DNA of 35,280 nt from Thermomicrobiales bacterium (GTDB lineage Bacteria; Chloroflexota; Chloroflexia; Thermomicrobiales; UBA6265). Shown piece after piece: positions 16,799 through 27,239 of this stretch. The position numbers were made by a program, and so were the translations under genes. The stretch covers positions 1-35,280 of the forward strand of contig JADYYO010000258.1 of assembly GCA_020853615.1 (NCBI GenBank), read 5' to 3'. How positions within the stretch are numbered: the first letter of the stretch is position 1; the number at the start of each line of letters is the position of its first letter. The notes beneath the pieces were generated by a model, which did no database searches, was not told where the DNA came from, and saw only the letters and a program-made list of their open reading frames with translations.

Positions 16799-18466
16799 GT
16801 GGAACCGCTCTCGCGCATCGTGCTTGTCGGATTCAGTGGCACGGGGAAGAGCACGGTGGCGCGTCGCGTCGCCGACCTCCTCGGCTGGGCGGCGTTCGAC
16901 ATGGACGCCGAGATCGAGCGCGTGTGGGAGCGGCCGATTCCCGCGATCTTCGCCAGCGAAGGAGAAGCCGCGTTCCGCGCGAGCGAGCGGGAGATGCTCC
17001 GGTGCGGCCTGGGGCAGGACCGGGTCGTCATCGCGACCGGCGGCGGGGCGGTGGCCGAGCCGAGCGCCTGGGGCGACGATCTTCTGGGCCGCCCGGGCAC
17101 GCTGGTCATTGCGCTGGACGCATCACCGGAGACGATTCTGGCCCGCATTGTCGAGCAAGCCGCGGCGCAGGGTGACGCCGTCGAGCGGCCGATGCTCGCG
17201 GGCAACGACCCGCTCTCGCGCATTCGCCAGTTGAAGGAGACGCGCCAGGCCGCCTACGACCGCGCGCACCTGACCCTCTCCGTCGACGGCATCCCGCCGG
17301 GGGAGGTCGCCAGCGAGATCGCGATGGTCGCGAGCCTCGCCGAGGGGCGCGCGTTCGAAGTCCGGCTCGACGCGGCCTCCGCCACGTCGCTGATTTCGAT
17401 CGCCCCGGATCTGCTCGAGGGCGCGGGCGCAGCGACACGGGCGCAGTGGCCGAAAGCCCGCCGCGCCTGGGTCGTGACGGACGTGAATGTCGACCATTTC
17501 CATGGCGAGGCGATGGCGCGATCGCTACAGGACGCCGGCCTCGATGTCGAGCTGCAAGCGGTCGCGGCCGGGGAGGGGAGCAAGAGCCTCGCGACGGCGG
17601 ACGACCTCTACGGGTGGATGTTGCGCGGCGGCATTGAGCGGGGTGACGTGGTGGTCGCACTCGGCGGCGGCGTGGTCGGCGACCTGGCCGGGTTCGTCGC
17701 GGCGACCGTGCTGCGCGGCGTCGGCCTCGTGCAGGCGCCGACGAGCCTGCTTGCCGCGGTCGATAGCAGCGTCGGCGGCAAGACCGGTATCAACCACGCC
17801 GCCGGCAAGAACTTGATCGGCGCCTTCCTGCAGCCGTCGCTCGTCATCATCGACACGGCCACGCTGCGCACGCTCCCCGAGCGGGAGCTGCGCTCCGGCT
17901 GGGCGGAGATTGTCAAGCACGCCATCATTCAGCGCGCGACCCCGGGTGGGGAGCGCGGCGATCTGGCGACCTTCCTGGAGCGCAATGCCGCGCGGCTGAA
18001 GCGGCTGGAGGAGCCGGCGCTCTCCTACCTGATCTGGCGCAACGTGGCCCTGAAGGCGGCGGTGGTCGCGGCGGACGAGCGGGAGTCCGGCATCCGCGCC
18101 TATCTGAACTTCGGCCATACCCTCGGGCACGCAATCGAGGCGGCGGACTACCAGCACCTGCACGGGGAGGCGGTGGCGATCGGCATGTGCGCTGAGGGGG
18201 AGCTGGGCCGGCTGCGCGGGACCTGTTCGGCGGAAGAAGCGGAGCGGATCCGACGCCTCGTCGCGCGCTTCGATCTCCCGATGGCGACGTCCGTCGACCC
18301 CGGCCGCGTGCGCGCCATGATGCAGACTGACAAGAAGCGGGTGGCCGGTCGGCAGCGCTTTATCCTCCCGCTCGACGGCGGCGGCGTCGTCGTACGCGAC
18401 GACGTGCCGCAGACGGAGGTCGACAAGGCGCTCGCGTTCGTCAACCGGCCGATGGCTACGGTCTGA
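16799..18466 (+). CDS. aroKB: Fused shikimate kinase / 3-dehydroquinate synthase
   Basis: One 555-aa polypeptide carries two non-consecutive steps of the shikimate pathway. Residues 1-175 are shikimate kinase: P-loop GFSGTGKST (11-19), FDMDAEIE (33-40) and the substrate loop ATGGGAV (79-85). Residues from about 185 are 3-dehydroquinate synthase: [32 protein letters not shown], the [19 protein letters not shown] segment, and the metal and active-site stretches [12 protein letters not shown] and HGEAVAIGM. The domains join without a long linker. The start is GTG with GGAGG four bases upstream. No other aro genes are adjacent, so the fusion guarantees joint supply of just these two enzymes. Confidence 0.95.
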   Translation: MEPLSRIVLVGFSGTGKSTVARRVADLLGWAAFDMDAEIERVWERPIPAIFASEGEAAFRASEREMLRCGLGQDRVVIATGGGAVAEPSAWGDDLLGRPGTLVIALDASPETILARIVEQAAAQGDAVERPMLAGNDPLSRIRQLKETRQAAYDRAHLTLSVDGIPPGEVASEIAMVASLAEGRAFEVRLDAASATSLISIAPDLLEGAGAATRAQWPKARRAWVVTDVNVDHFHGEAMARSLQDAGLDVELQAVAAGEGSKSLATADDLYGWMLRGGIERGDVVVALGGGVVGDLAGFVAATVLRGVGLVQAPTSLLAAVDSSVGGKTGINHAAGKNLIGAFLQPSLVIIDTATLRTLPERELRSGWAEIVKHAIIQRATPGGERGDLATFLERNAARLKRLEEPALSYLIWRNVALKAAVVAADERESGIRAYLNFGHTLGHAIEAADYQHLHGEAVAIGMCAEGELGRLRGTCSAEEAERIRRLVARFDLPMATSVDPGRVRAMMQTDKKRVAGRQRFILPLDGGGVVVRDDVPQTEVDKALAFVNRPMATV

Positions 18467-18484
18467 TGCGGGAGCGAGACGCCA

Positions 18485-18493
18485 TGCTATTCT
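18485..18493 (+). promoter_or_regulatory. Possible extended -10 promoter of the SAM-cycle cluster
   Basis: TGCTATTCT, an extended -10 form, lies 44 bases before the adenosine kinase start and 19 bases after the aroKB stop. It would let the cluster be transcribed apart from aroKB. Confidence 0.4.
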
Positions 18494-18536
18494 CCGGAGA
18501 TTGCGGCGCGGTTTCGCGGTGGAGGCCATAGCGTTC

Positions 18537-20869
<2,333 letters not shown>

Positions 20870-20916
20870 TCGATGCGGGCGGATCGAGCCGGAGACGCAG
20901 CGCAGGCGAGGGGATC

Positions 20917-22152
20917 ATGAGCAGCCACGGCGATAGCTGGATGACCGCGGAGAAAACCTACTTCACGTCCGAGTCGGTGACCGAGGGGCACCCCGACAAG
21001 GTCTGCGACCAGATCTCGGATGCGGTGCTCGATGCCATCCTCGCGGAAGATCCCGAGGCGCACGTCGCCTGCGAAACGGCGACGACCACCGGGATGATCC
21101 TCGTCTTCGGCGAGATCACGACCAGAACCTACGTCGACATCCCGGCCGTCGTGAGACGGACGATCGAGCAGATCGGCTACACCCACTCGCGGCATGGCTT
21201 CGACGCGAAGACCTGCGGGGTGATGGTCTCGATCAAGGAGCAGAGCCCTGAAATCTCGGACGGGGTCGCCGGCTCGATCGAGGCGCGGTCCGGGCAGAGC
21301 AGCGATGCCTTCGATCGCATCGGCGCCGGCGACCAGGGGATGATGATCGGGTTCGCCAGCAACGAGACGCCGGAGCTGATGCCGCTCCCGATCGCGCTGG
21401 CGCATCGGCTCGCCCGGAGGCTCGCCGAGGCCCGCAAGAGCGGGGAGATCGCGTGGCTGCTGCCGGACGGGAAAGCCCAGGTGACGGTCGAGTATCGCCG
21501 GGGGAAGCCGGTCCGCGTCGACACGGTCGTCATCTCGACGCAGCACGCGAGCGACGTCAGCAACGAGCAGATCGAGCGCACGATCACCGACGAGGTGATT
21601 CGGCGGGTGATCCCGGCTGATCTGCTCGACGAGGCGACGAAGATCTACGTCAATCCGAGCGGCCGGTTCGAGATCGGCGGCCCGATGGCCGACGCGGGGC
21701 TGACTGGGCGCAAGATCATCGTCGACACCTACGGCGGGATGGCGCGGCACGGCGGGGGAGCGTTCTCCGGCAAGGACCCGTCGAAGGTCGACCGTTCGGC
21801 GGCGTATGCCGCCCGCTACGTGGCGAAGAACGTCGTCGCGGCCGGGCTCGCCGACCGGTTCGAGATTCAGGTCTCGTACGCGATCGGGAAGGCGCGGCCG
21901 GTGTCGATCATGATCGAAACGTTCGGGACCGGAAAGCTTCCGGACGCGGAGATCCTGCGCCTGATCGAAGAGCACTTCGATCTGCGGCCGGCGGCCATCG
22001 TCGAGGCGCTCGACCTCAAGCGCCCGATCTACCAGCAGACAGCCGCGTACGGCCACTTCGGCCGGGATGATCTCGATGTTCCCTGGGAGCAGACAGACAA
22101 GGCGGATGCGCTGGCGCGGGCAGCCGGATTGACCGTCGGAACCGCGGCCTGA
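20917..22152 (+). CDS. metK: S-adenosylmethionine synthase
   Basis: Makes S-adenosylmethionine from methionine and ATP. The 411-aa product carries the family signatures: [24 protein letters not shown] near the start, the hexapeptide GAGDQG within [12 protein letters not shown], and the phosphate loop [27 protein letters not shown]. The central ISTQHA segment and C-terminal YGHFGR are also present. ATG at 20917 is preceded by GAGGGGATC. With adoK and ahcY it closes the SAM cycle except for homocysteine methylation; no metE or metH is in the window. The 3' end runs directly into the inverted-repeat element at 22152. Confidence 0.98.
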   Translation: MSSHGDSWMTAEKTYFTSESVTEGHPDKVCDQISDAVLDAILAEDPEAHVACETATTTGMILVFGEITTRTYVDIPAVVRRTIEQIGYTHSRHGFDAKTCGVMVSIKEQSPEISDGVAGSIEARSGQSSDAFDRIGAGDQGMMIGFASNETPELMPLPIALAHRLARRLAEARKSGEIAWLLPDGKAQVTVEYRRGKPVRVDTVVISTQHASDVSNEQIERTITDEVIRRVIPADLLDEATKIYVNPSGRFEIGGPMADAGLTGRKIIVDTYGGMARHGGGAFSGKDPSKVDRSAAYAARYVAKNVVAAGLADRFEIQVSYAIGKARPVSIMIETFGTGKLPDAEILRLIEEHFDLRPAAIVEALDLKRPIYQQTAAYGHFGRDDLDVPWEQTDKADALARAAGLTVGTAA

Positions 22153-22408
22153 TACGGAATTCGGGTGATCACTGCCGCGTTGCCACCGCCTGCCCTCACC
22201 CCCAACCCCTCTCCCAGCGCACTGGGAGAGGGGAGGGTTGCCGCACGATAGCATGCCAGAAGTAACGCTCTAGCCCGCAGGGAGGAGAAAGCCTTGCAGT
22301 CTGTCGCGAACTTCCGCGAACACGCTCCCCTCGCCCACCGCACTGGGAGAGGGGCTGGGGGTGAGGGCAGGCCGCGGCAAGACGACGGTGATGACCCGAA
22401 TTCCGTAT
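22152..22408. repeat. 257-bp element with long terminal inverted repeats
   Basis: The two ends match as inverted repeats over about 83 bp, roughly 85% identical by eye, beginning ATACGGAATTCGGGT at 22152 and its complement at 22394-22408. Each arm contains a CCCTCACCCCCA plus CCCCTCTCCCA hairpin (for example 22206-22217 with 22222-22233). The centre (about 22240-22320) encodes nothing I can recognise. No transposase is present, so this would be a non-autonomous, MITE-like element if mobile. The right end is related to 6541-6600. It begins at the last base of the metK stop codon and fills most of the 22153-22500 gap. Confidence 0.8.
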
Positions 22409-22460
22409 GAGTAGCCCGCTTCAGGCCACGAGAAGGTCTAATTCCAAACGATGACTGCTT

Positions 22461-22490
22461 GCCGCGCCCGGCCTCGAGGCCGGGCGCGGC
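22461..22490 (-). terminator. Hairpin after the SWIM gene, probable terminator
   Basis: A perfect 30-bp palindrome (15-base arms, GCCGCGCCCGGCCTC and its complement) that starts 11 bases after the SWIM gene stop on the minus strand. There is no clear T-run, so termination is likely but not certain. Confidence 0.6.
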
Positions 22491-22500
22491 GCGTGTGCCG

Positions 22501-22794
22501 CTAGTTCAGCGCGCCGACCGGCTCCAGATCGGCGGTGTACTCCGTGCTGTAGCGGACATCGGGTTCGAGCATCGGCGCGAGGAGTTGCTGCAGGGCCATC
22601 ACATGCGCGCAGGTGCCGAGAGCGTGCGACGAGAACGCGTGGCAGGAGCAGCTCCACTGCCCGTCCTGGAGACCGACCCGGTAGTCATCATGGCTGCCGT
22701 GGAAGGTCGTCTGCAGCGAATCGATCCTGACGCGCTCCGGCTCCTTCGCGTAGCGATGGGCCTTCTCGATCTTGCCGATCATGCTCGAATTCAT
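22501..22794 (-). CDS. Small SWIM-type zinc-finger protein
   Basis: A 97-aa protein with a C-x-C-x10-C-x-H pattern (Cys49, Cys51, Cys62, His64) in WSCSCHAFSSHALGTCAHVMA, the hallmark of SWIM zinc-binding domains. These bind DNA or proteins, often in helicases or recombination factors, but this protein is little more than the domain itself. The N-terminal part IGKIEKAHRYAKEPERVRI and FHGSHDDYRVGLQDG resembles the strand that leads into SWIM domains. The ATG at 22794 has AAAGGAG about 11 bases upstream; an ATG four codons later is possible. A long leader with hairpins and a short open frame precedes it. Confidence 0.78.
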   Translation of the reverse strand: MNSSMIGKIEKAHRYAKEPERVRIDSLQTTFHGSHDDYRVGLQDGQWSCSCHAFSSHALGTCAHVMALQQLLAPMLEPDVRYSTEYTADLEPVGALN

Positions 22795-22844
22795 GCCTGC
22801 AGCACTCCTTTCCACCGACGGACGCCCGCGGCGTCCTGGTCGAT

Positions 22845-22955
22845 CTACAGGCTCCCGGAACCGGGAGCCGAGGGGCCAGAAACAAGAACAGCACCCCGGC
22901 AGGATCGCCAGAGGTGCTGTCCGCGGCTCGTGCGGTGTATTGTGCAAAGATCCAT
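22845..22955 (-). CDS. Possible 36-residue leader peptide upstream of the SWIM gene
   Basis: The frame begins MDLCTIHRTSRGQHLW and ends PGSGSL. The ATG at 22955 has AGGAG eight bases before it, a good ribosome-binding site. The last half of the frame overlaps two hairpins (22888-22920 and 22850-22869). It ends 50 bases before the SWIM gene. I see no run of a single amino acid that would point to classic attenuation. It may be a regulatory upstream frame or chance. Confidence 0.35.
   Translation of the reverse strand: MDLCTIHRTSRGQHLWRSCRGAVLVSGPSAPGSGSL
22850..22869 (-). other. Hairpin in the SWIM gene leader
   Basis: A perfect 9-bp stem (GGCTCCCGG with CCGGGAGCC) and a 2-base gap, at the end of the possible leader peptide and 56 bases before the SWIM start. 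It could compete with the hairpin upstream or hold ribosomes back. Confidence 0.5.
22877..22920 (-). other. Terminator-like hairpin inside the SWIM gene leader
   Basis: Minus strand: ACAGCACC pairs with GGTGCTGT over 8 bp, with an inner CTGGC/GCCGG stem, followed by TTCTTGTTTC. This has the form of a weak intrinsic terminator within the transcribed leader, so attenuation is possible. Confidence 0.45.
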
Positions 22956-23021
22956 GGGCGAAACTCCTGCGATGGAGTAGACCCTGGCCGCGGGCGCCCC
23001 GGCGCTTCCGATTGGACTGGC

Positions 23022-23029
23022 AGTATAGT
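23022..23029. promoter_or_regulatory. Overlapping divergent -10 elements (mobA / SWIM leader)
   Basis: The sequence AGTATAGT gives TATAGT (23024-23029) on the plus strand, seven bases before the mobA ATG. It also gives TATACT (23022-23027) on the minus strand, toward the SWIM gene. No strong -35 is visible for either. The two promoters would exclude each other. Confidence 0.45.
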
Positions 23030-23036
23030 GCGCTCC

Positions 23037-23750
23037 ATGAACGAACGCCAACCATCCGCTCCAGGCAGACCTCGGGCAGCGATGACCGAACAGGACGCGC
23101 CTCGACCGCTGAGCGCGGCGGTCCTCGCGGGGGGCATGAGCCGGCGCATGGGGCGCGACAAGGCGTTGCTGCCGCTGGTCGATGACGGCCCGGCGATGCT
23201 GGAGATCGTGCTGCAGCGGTTGAGCGAGGTCGCCAATGATCTCCTCGTGGTGGCGAATGACCGCGAGCGATACGCGCCGTTTGGTGCTCGGGTCGTTCCC
23301 GACGCGTTTCCCGGGATCGGGGCGCTGGGCGGCATCCACAGCGCCCTCGCCCATGCGCGGCACGAGTATTGCCTGGTCGTGGCCTGCGACATGCCGTTTC
23401 TCAACCCGGACATCTTGCGAATGATGGCGAACGAGCGGCGCGATTTCGACATCCTCGTGCCGGAGATCCCGGGCGAGAGCCGGCAGAGCTCGCGCGGCCT
23501 CGTCTTCCAGACGTTGCACGCGATCTATGGCAAAGGCTGCATTCCGCCGATCGAAGCCCAGATCGCGGCGGGAAACCGGCAGATCATCGGATTCTTCGAT
23601 CAGGTGCGCGTGCGGGCGATCGGAATCGGGGAGATCACCCGGTTCGATCCCGAGCTTCGCTCCTTTTACAACGCGAATACGCCAGAGGCGCTCGCGGCGG
23701 CCACGCGAATCGACCGTGGCGGGAACATTGGATCGGGATGCAACGTTTGA
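23037..23750 (+). CDS. mobA: Molybdenum cofactor guanylyltransferase
   Basis: Transfers GMP from GTP to molybdenum cofactor to make the guanine dinucleotide form. The 237-aa product has the nucleotide-binding signature LAGGMSRRMGRDKALLPL (about 24-41), then GIGALGGIHSALAHA, VACDMPFLNPDILRMM with the metal-binding Asp, and QTLHAIYGKGCIPPIEAQI. The family is a variant of the glycosyltransferase-A fold. The ATG at 23037 has no ribosome-binding site but a TATAGT -10 seven bases upstream, which suggests a leaderless mRNA; a second ATG at 23082 is the alternative. moeA is in the window but not linked. Confidence 0.88.
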   Translation: MNERQPSAPGRPRAAMTEQDAPRPLSAAVLAGGMSRRMGRDKALLPLVDDGPAMLEIVLQRLSEVANDLLVVANDRERYAPFGARVVPDAFPGIGALGGIHSALAHARHEYCLVVACDMPFLNPDILRMMANERRDFDILVPEIPGESRQSSRGLVFQTLHAIYGKGCIPPIEAQIAAGNRQIIGFFDQVRVRAIGIGEITRFDPELRSFYNANTPEALAAATRIDRGGNIGSGCNV

Positions 23751-23804
23751 CGCAATGCATCGCTAGCGCGGCGAGGCGCGGCTACAGGCGAGGATGAGAG
23801 AAAC

Positions 23805-24185
23805 ATGGCGCGATCGACACCCGGATTGTTTACCGGCGCGGGGCTGCTCCTGAATGCCGGATTGTGGGATCAGGTGCGGCTGAGTTGGCGGCTGCTGCGC
23901 GATGAGCGGGTCGGCACGATGAAATACCTCTTGCCAGCGCTCGTGGCGCTCTATTTCGCGTCGCCGATCGACGCGATCCCAGATTTCTTCGTGGGCCTTG
24001 GCCAGGTCGACGACCTCGGGCTGGTGGTCGTGGCTGTGCTGCTGCTCGCGCGTTTGCTGCCGCGGCTTGCGCCGGGGCACGTTGTGGACGAGCATCTGCG
24101 AGCGATGGGCATGGCGCCATTGACGGGGCCGTATGCTGGCGGCCAGCCAGGAACTATCGACGCCGACTTCAGCGTTCGTGGATAG
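23805..24185 (+). CDS. DUF1232 (YkvA-like) membrane protein
   Basis: A 126-aa protein with the DUF1232 core: MKYLLPALVALYFASPIDAIPDFFVGLGQVDDLGLVVVAVLLLARLL (about residues 39-85). The PIDxIPDFxxGLGxxDDL motif is diagnostic of the family, whose function is unknown. Two hydrophobic stretches flank the motif, so it is probably membrane associated. The N-terminus (about 1-38) is amphipathic. The ATG at 23805 follows GGATGAGAG. It starts 54 bp after mobA on the same strand and may be co-transcribed. Confidence 0.85.
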   Translation: MARSTPGLFTGAGLLLNAGLWDQVRLSWRLLRDERVGTMKYLLPALVALYFASPIDAIPDFFVGLGQVDDLGLVVVAVLLLARLLPRLAPGHVVDEHLRAMGMAPLTGPYAGGQPGTIDADFSVRG

Positions 24186-24215
24186 CCGCCAGTTTCGGAA
24201 AGCGTGGGAGCGACA

Positions 24216-24542
24216 TTGAGCGATACAGCGAGCCGTCGATCGTCAGGTGAGCAGGCGAGCCAGCGGCGCAAGGGACCGCCGCGCGGCGGCCGCCGCGCGG
24301 CGGAAATTGCGCGGCGGAACGCGGCAGCGGCGGAGGTGGCCGAGGTGGCCGTGCCAACCCAGGTCGAGGTCGCGGCGCCTTCCCGGTCGAGGCGGTCGAG
24401 TCTGCGCTCCACGGTGCGTCCCGTGGCGCTCTCGCGCGAGGCCGAACTGGCGTATATCCGCGCCGACCTGCGCCGGCTCTACATCATCGCCGGCTGCCTC
24501 CTGGTCCTGATGCTCGTCATCCTGGTGATCGTCGAGCGCTGA
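24216..24542 (+). CDS. Small Arg-rich, C-terminally anchored membrane protein
   Basis: A 108-aa protein of unknown function. The first 70 residues are rich in Arg, Ala and Ser (PPRGGRRAAEIARRNAAAAE), and the only hydrophobic segment is near the end (LYIIAGCLLVLMLVILVIV, about 88-106) with two residues after it. It would be anchored by its tail with the basic part in the cytoplasm, where it could meet nucleic acid or ribosomes. The TTG at 24216 has GGGAG five bases before; an upstream GTG at 24204 overlaps that site and is less likely. It starts 30 bp after the DUF1232 gene. Confidence 0.6.
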   Translation: MSDTASRRSSGEQASQRRKGPPRGGRRAAEIARRNAAAAEVAEVAVPTQVEVAAPSRSRRSSLRSTVRPVALSREAELAYIRADLRRLYIIAGCLLVLMLVILVIVER

Positions 24543-24558
24543 GCGACCGGGGAAAACG

Positions 24559-24592
24559 CAACGGGCGCGGCCAGAGATGGCCGCGCCCGTTG
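24559..24592. terminator. Bidirectional terminator between convergent genes
   Basis: A perfect 14-bp stem (CAACGGGCGCGGCC with its complement) around AGAGAT. It lies between the stops of the Arg-rich membrane protein (+) and the TPR protein (-). The minus-strand side is followed by CGTTTTCC, so it is stronger for the TPR gene. Confidence 0.8.
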
Positions 24593-24618
24593 CCGTCCAC
24601 CGCAAGGATCCGCTCAGC

Positions 24619-25479
24619 TCAGATGCCGGTATCCTCTTCCTCGTCGATGTCCTCGCTCTCGTCGGCCTCGAACGAGTCCGTCTCGGACTCGCCTTCGGCG
24701 GCCTCCTCCTCATCGGGCTCGATCGTGACCTGCGCGGCCTCCTCGTCCTCCTCGTCCTCGTCGAAGAGGAAGAACTCCGACTCGTCGCGCTGCCGCAGCA
24801 GGTCGCGGTCGCGCAGGTAGGCGCGCGAGGTGATCTGGCGTGGGAAGGAGACGGTGGTCGCCACCGAGGGATCGCGGAAGGTCTCGCGCAGGATTGTGCG
24901 GATTGTCTGCCCGGCGAGCGCCAGCGCGTAGATCTCGTAGCGATTCCCACTCTGCATCAGATCGAGGACGCGCCGCGCCGTCTTCGGCTCGACCTCGCCC
25001 AGCCGCTCGCCGCTCGCGCGGCGCACGACCAGCCGATCATCCTCGGGCGAAAGCTGAAGCTGCTCGCCAGGCGAGATGTCGGCCAGAAGCTGGAGGTCGT
25101 CCGGATTGACGAGCTCGTCGACCCAGGTACGCCCGACCTCTTCGAGGAAGACGCTCGGCCGCGGCATCGGCCCCGGGCGCGTCGTCTCGGCGGCCTGCTT
25201 TGAGCCGTGGCCCCAGAGGACCTCGAGGCGCTGCAGGTTCCGGCGTGCGATCAGGTTCGCCGGGTCGGCGCGCAGGGCTTTCGTGTAGGCCTCTTTCGCC
25301 TCGTCGAGGTTGCCGAGCGCGATGTAGGCGCGGCCCAGCCGGTTGTAGGCTTCCGCGTCCTTCTCGAAGCGCTCGATGATCTGCTGATTGAGGGCGACGG
25401 CCTCTTCCCAGTTTCCATCGAACGCGGCCTTGCGGGCTTCTTCACCCAACTGCCGCCGCGTCATCTGCCTCTGTACCAA
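24619..25479 (-). CDS. TPR-repeat protein with a strongly acidic tail
   Basis: A 286-aa cytoplasmic protein. Two tetratricopeptide repeats lie at about 10-77 (AFDGNWEEAVALNQQIIERF; AYNRLGRAYIALGNLDEAKEAYTKALRADPAN), a protein-binding surface. A middle region (about 105-225) with WVDELVNPDDLQLLADISPGEQ and TARRVLDLMQSGNRYEIYALALAGQTIRTILRE is not one I recognise. The last 55 residues are mostly Asp and Glu. The TTG at 25479 follows GGAAGGA; an ATG five codons later is an alternative. It starts 54 bases after the miaB stop on the same strand, so the two may be co-transcribed. Confidence 0.75.
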   Translation of the reverse strand: MVQRQMTRRQLGEEARKAAFDGNWEEAVALNQQIIERFEKDAEAYNRLGRAYIALGNLDEAKEAYTKALRADPANLIARRNLQRLEVLWGHGSKQAAETTRPGPMPRPSVFLEEVGRTWVDELVNPDDLQLLADISPGEQLQLSPEDDRLVVRRASGERLGEVEPKTARRVLDLMQSGNRYEIYALALAGQTIRTILRETFRDPSVATTVSFPRQITSRAYLRDRDLLRQRDESEFFLFDEDEEDEEAAQVTIEPDEEEAAEGESETDSFEADESEDIDEEEDTGI

Positions 25480-25533
25480 TGATGTGTCCTTCCTCTTGTG
25501 AATGAGTAGCCAATTGACGGCACGCGCCGCGAG

Positions 25534-26895
25534 TCAGCGAGGATCGGAGACGGCCTCACCCATCAGGTACCAGGGCGAGGTCTTCGTCACCCGGACATCG
25601 ACCAGTGTGCCGGTCAGCTCCCGGGGATCGTCGAAGTGGAGGAGGGTGTTGCCGCGCGTGCGGCCCGTCCACCGGCCTTTGGATCGCCCCTCGACCAGAA
25701 CCTCGTAGGTGCGTCCGAGCTTGGTGGCGTGGACTTCGGTCTGGATACGCTCCTGAAGGCGCTCGAGCTCCTGATGTCGCCGATGCTTCTCCTCGGCGGG
25801 AATATCGTCCTCCCAGCGCGCCGAGAGGGTTCCGGGGCGCGGCGAGTACATCGCGAGGTGGACCTTCTCGCAGCGCGCCTCGGCGAGCAGGTCGTAGGTC
25901 TGCTGGAACTGCTCTTCAGTCTCGCCGGGGAAGCCAACGATGATGTCGGTCGCGACCGTGACGTCGGCCATCAGGTTGCGCGTAAGCTGGATGCGGTCGA
26001 GCCAGTAGTCCCGGGTGTAGGTGCGGCGCATGCGGCGCAGCACCTCGTTGTCGCCGGCCTGCACCGGAAGGTTCATGTGCTCGCAGACCGTCGGCAGGTC
26101 GGCCATCGTCTGAATGATCTCGTCCGACATGTATTTCGGGTGCGAGGTCAGGAAGCGCAGCCGAGAGAGGCCGGGCACCGCATCGACCGCGCGCAGGAGA
26201 TCGGCGAGGTTCGGCGCGTCGGGAAGGTCATGGCCCCAAGCATTCACCGTCTGCCCCAGGAGCGTCACCTCGCGCACGCCGCCGGCGACGAGCCGCTCCA
26301 CCTCGGCCACGATCTCCACCAGCGGCCGGCTCCGCTCTTTCCCGCGCCGGTAGGGGACGATGCAGTAGGAGCAGAGAAAGTTGCAGCCGTAGATGATCGG
26401 GACGAACGCGGATATCGCCGAGGTCGGCGCCTGCGGATCGGCGTAGTAGTGCGGAAGCTCCGCCAGATCGTCGCTGAATGCGGAGATCTCCGGGACGATC
26501 TCGGCGAGCTTGCCGAAGTCCGACGGATCGAAGAAGAGATCGACGTGCGGAAATCGCTGCCGGAGCTTCTCCTGCTGATTGGTGACCATACAGCCGGTCA
26601 GGACGACCGAGATCTCGGGCCGCTCCCGCTTGAGCCGGATCAGCGAGTTGAGTTTCCCGGAGACCTTGTCTTCGGCCGCCTGGCGCACGACGCAGGAGTT
26701 AAGGACGACGATATCCGCCTCCTCCTCGTGGGTGGTTGGCGCGTAGCCCGCCTCCTGCAAGGTGGCGGCGATCTTGGCGCTGTCCGCCTCGTTCATCTGG
26801 CACCCGATCGTCCAGACATGGAACCGCTTGCCATTTTCCGGCAGGCGAACGGGGGCGGCCATCGGGGTCAGCGGGATGACTCTTCGTTGCGACAT
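25534..26895 (-). CDS. miaB: tRNA-2-methylthio-N6-dimethylallyladenosine synthase MiaB
   Basis: A radical-SAM enzyme that adds a methylthio group to A37 of tRNAs reading codons that start with U. The 453-aa product has the N-terminal UPF0004 domain with three cluster-binding cysteines (GCQMNEADS Cys32, LNSCVV Cys68, TGCMV Cys102), the radical-SAM motif CNFLCSYC (Cys171, 175, 178), GQTVNAWG and TDIIVGFPGET, and a C-terminal TRAM domain (about 385-448). The pattern is MiaB rather than RimO or MtaB. The ATG at 26895 has only a distant GGAG; ATG 26862 is a possible later start. Confidence 0.93.
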   Translation of the reverse strand: MSQRRVIPLTPMAAPVRLPENGKRFHVWTIGCQMNEADSAKIAATLQEAGYAPTTHEEEADIVVLNSCVVRQAAEDKVSGKLNSLIRLKRERPEISVVLTGCMVTNQQEKLRQRFPHVDLFFDPSDFGKLAEIVPEISAFSDDLAELPHYYADPQAPTSAISAFVPIIYGCNFLCSYCIVPYRRGKERSRPLVEIVAEVERLVAGGVREVTLLGQTVNAWGHDLPDAPNLADLLRAVDAVPGLSRLRFLTSHPKYMSDEIIQTMADLPTVCEHMNLPVQAGDNEVLRRMRRTYTRDYWLDRIQLTRNLMADVTVATDIIVGFPGETEEQFQQTYDLLAEARCEKVHLAMYSPRPGTLSARWEDDIPAEEKHRRHQELERLQERIQTEVHATKLGRTYEVLVEGRSKGRWTGRTRGNTLLHFDDPRELTGTLVDVRVTKTSPWYLMGEAVSDPR

Positions 26896-27239
26896 GGGGT
26901 GCGCTAATCTCCGGATCGTCGGCGTGAAGTGGGTGCGGTGGCGCGAACGCCGCGGCGCCGATCGTTACACCAATCGGTAACTATACCAGTCCACCGGCTA
27001 CCCGATGCGAGACTTCGGAGACACATCGCAGATGCCCGGCTCGGGGTATTCTGGCGAGCGGTGACTGATGGACAAAGGTTGGACTGGTTGGTAGAATCGG
27101 CGCCGCACCGTCGGCACTGAGACAGCCGAACCATCCAATCACAACAGCACGGCGAGACGGCTCTGGGACGCCGCCGCGCCTTTGATCTGTTCCCGTCTCA
27201 TCTGCCGCACCGAGCCATAGTCCGCTGCTGGGGGAAGGC
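26896..27239. other. Intergenic gap between divergent miaB and the Cys4 protein gene
   Basis: 344 bases without a gene I can support. It contains the promoter at 27069-27097. The short open frames here have no ribosome-binding sites or recognisable sequence. Confidence 0.6.
27069..27097 (+). promoter_or_regulatory. Promoter of the Cys4-module protein gene
   Basis: TGGACA (27069-27074), 17 bp, TAGAAT (27092-27097). Both hexamers are one base from consensus. It would give a 5' leader of about 135 bases before the GTG at 27240. Confidence 0.65.

Noticed and set aside
20870-20916. A possible SAM riboswitch before metK
   Set aside because: The gap is only 47 bases and too short for any known SAM riboswitch class ahead of the start codon; no matching stems are visible.
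26904-27134. A 76-codon minus-strand open frame upstream of miaB
   Set aside because: No ribosome-binding site, no recognisable sequence, and it covers the promoter of the opposite gene.
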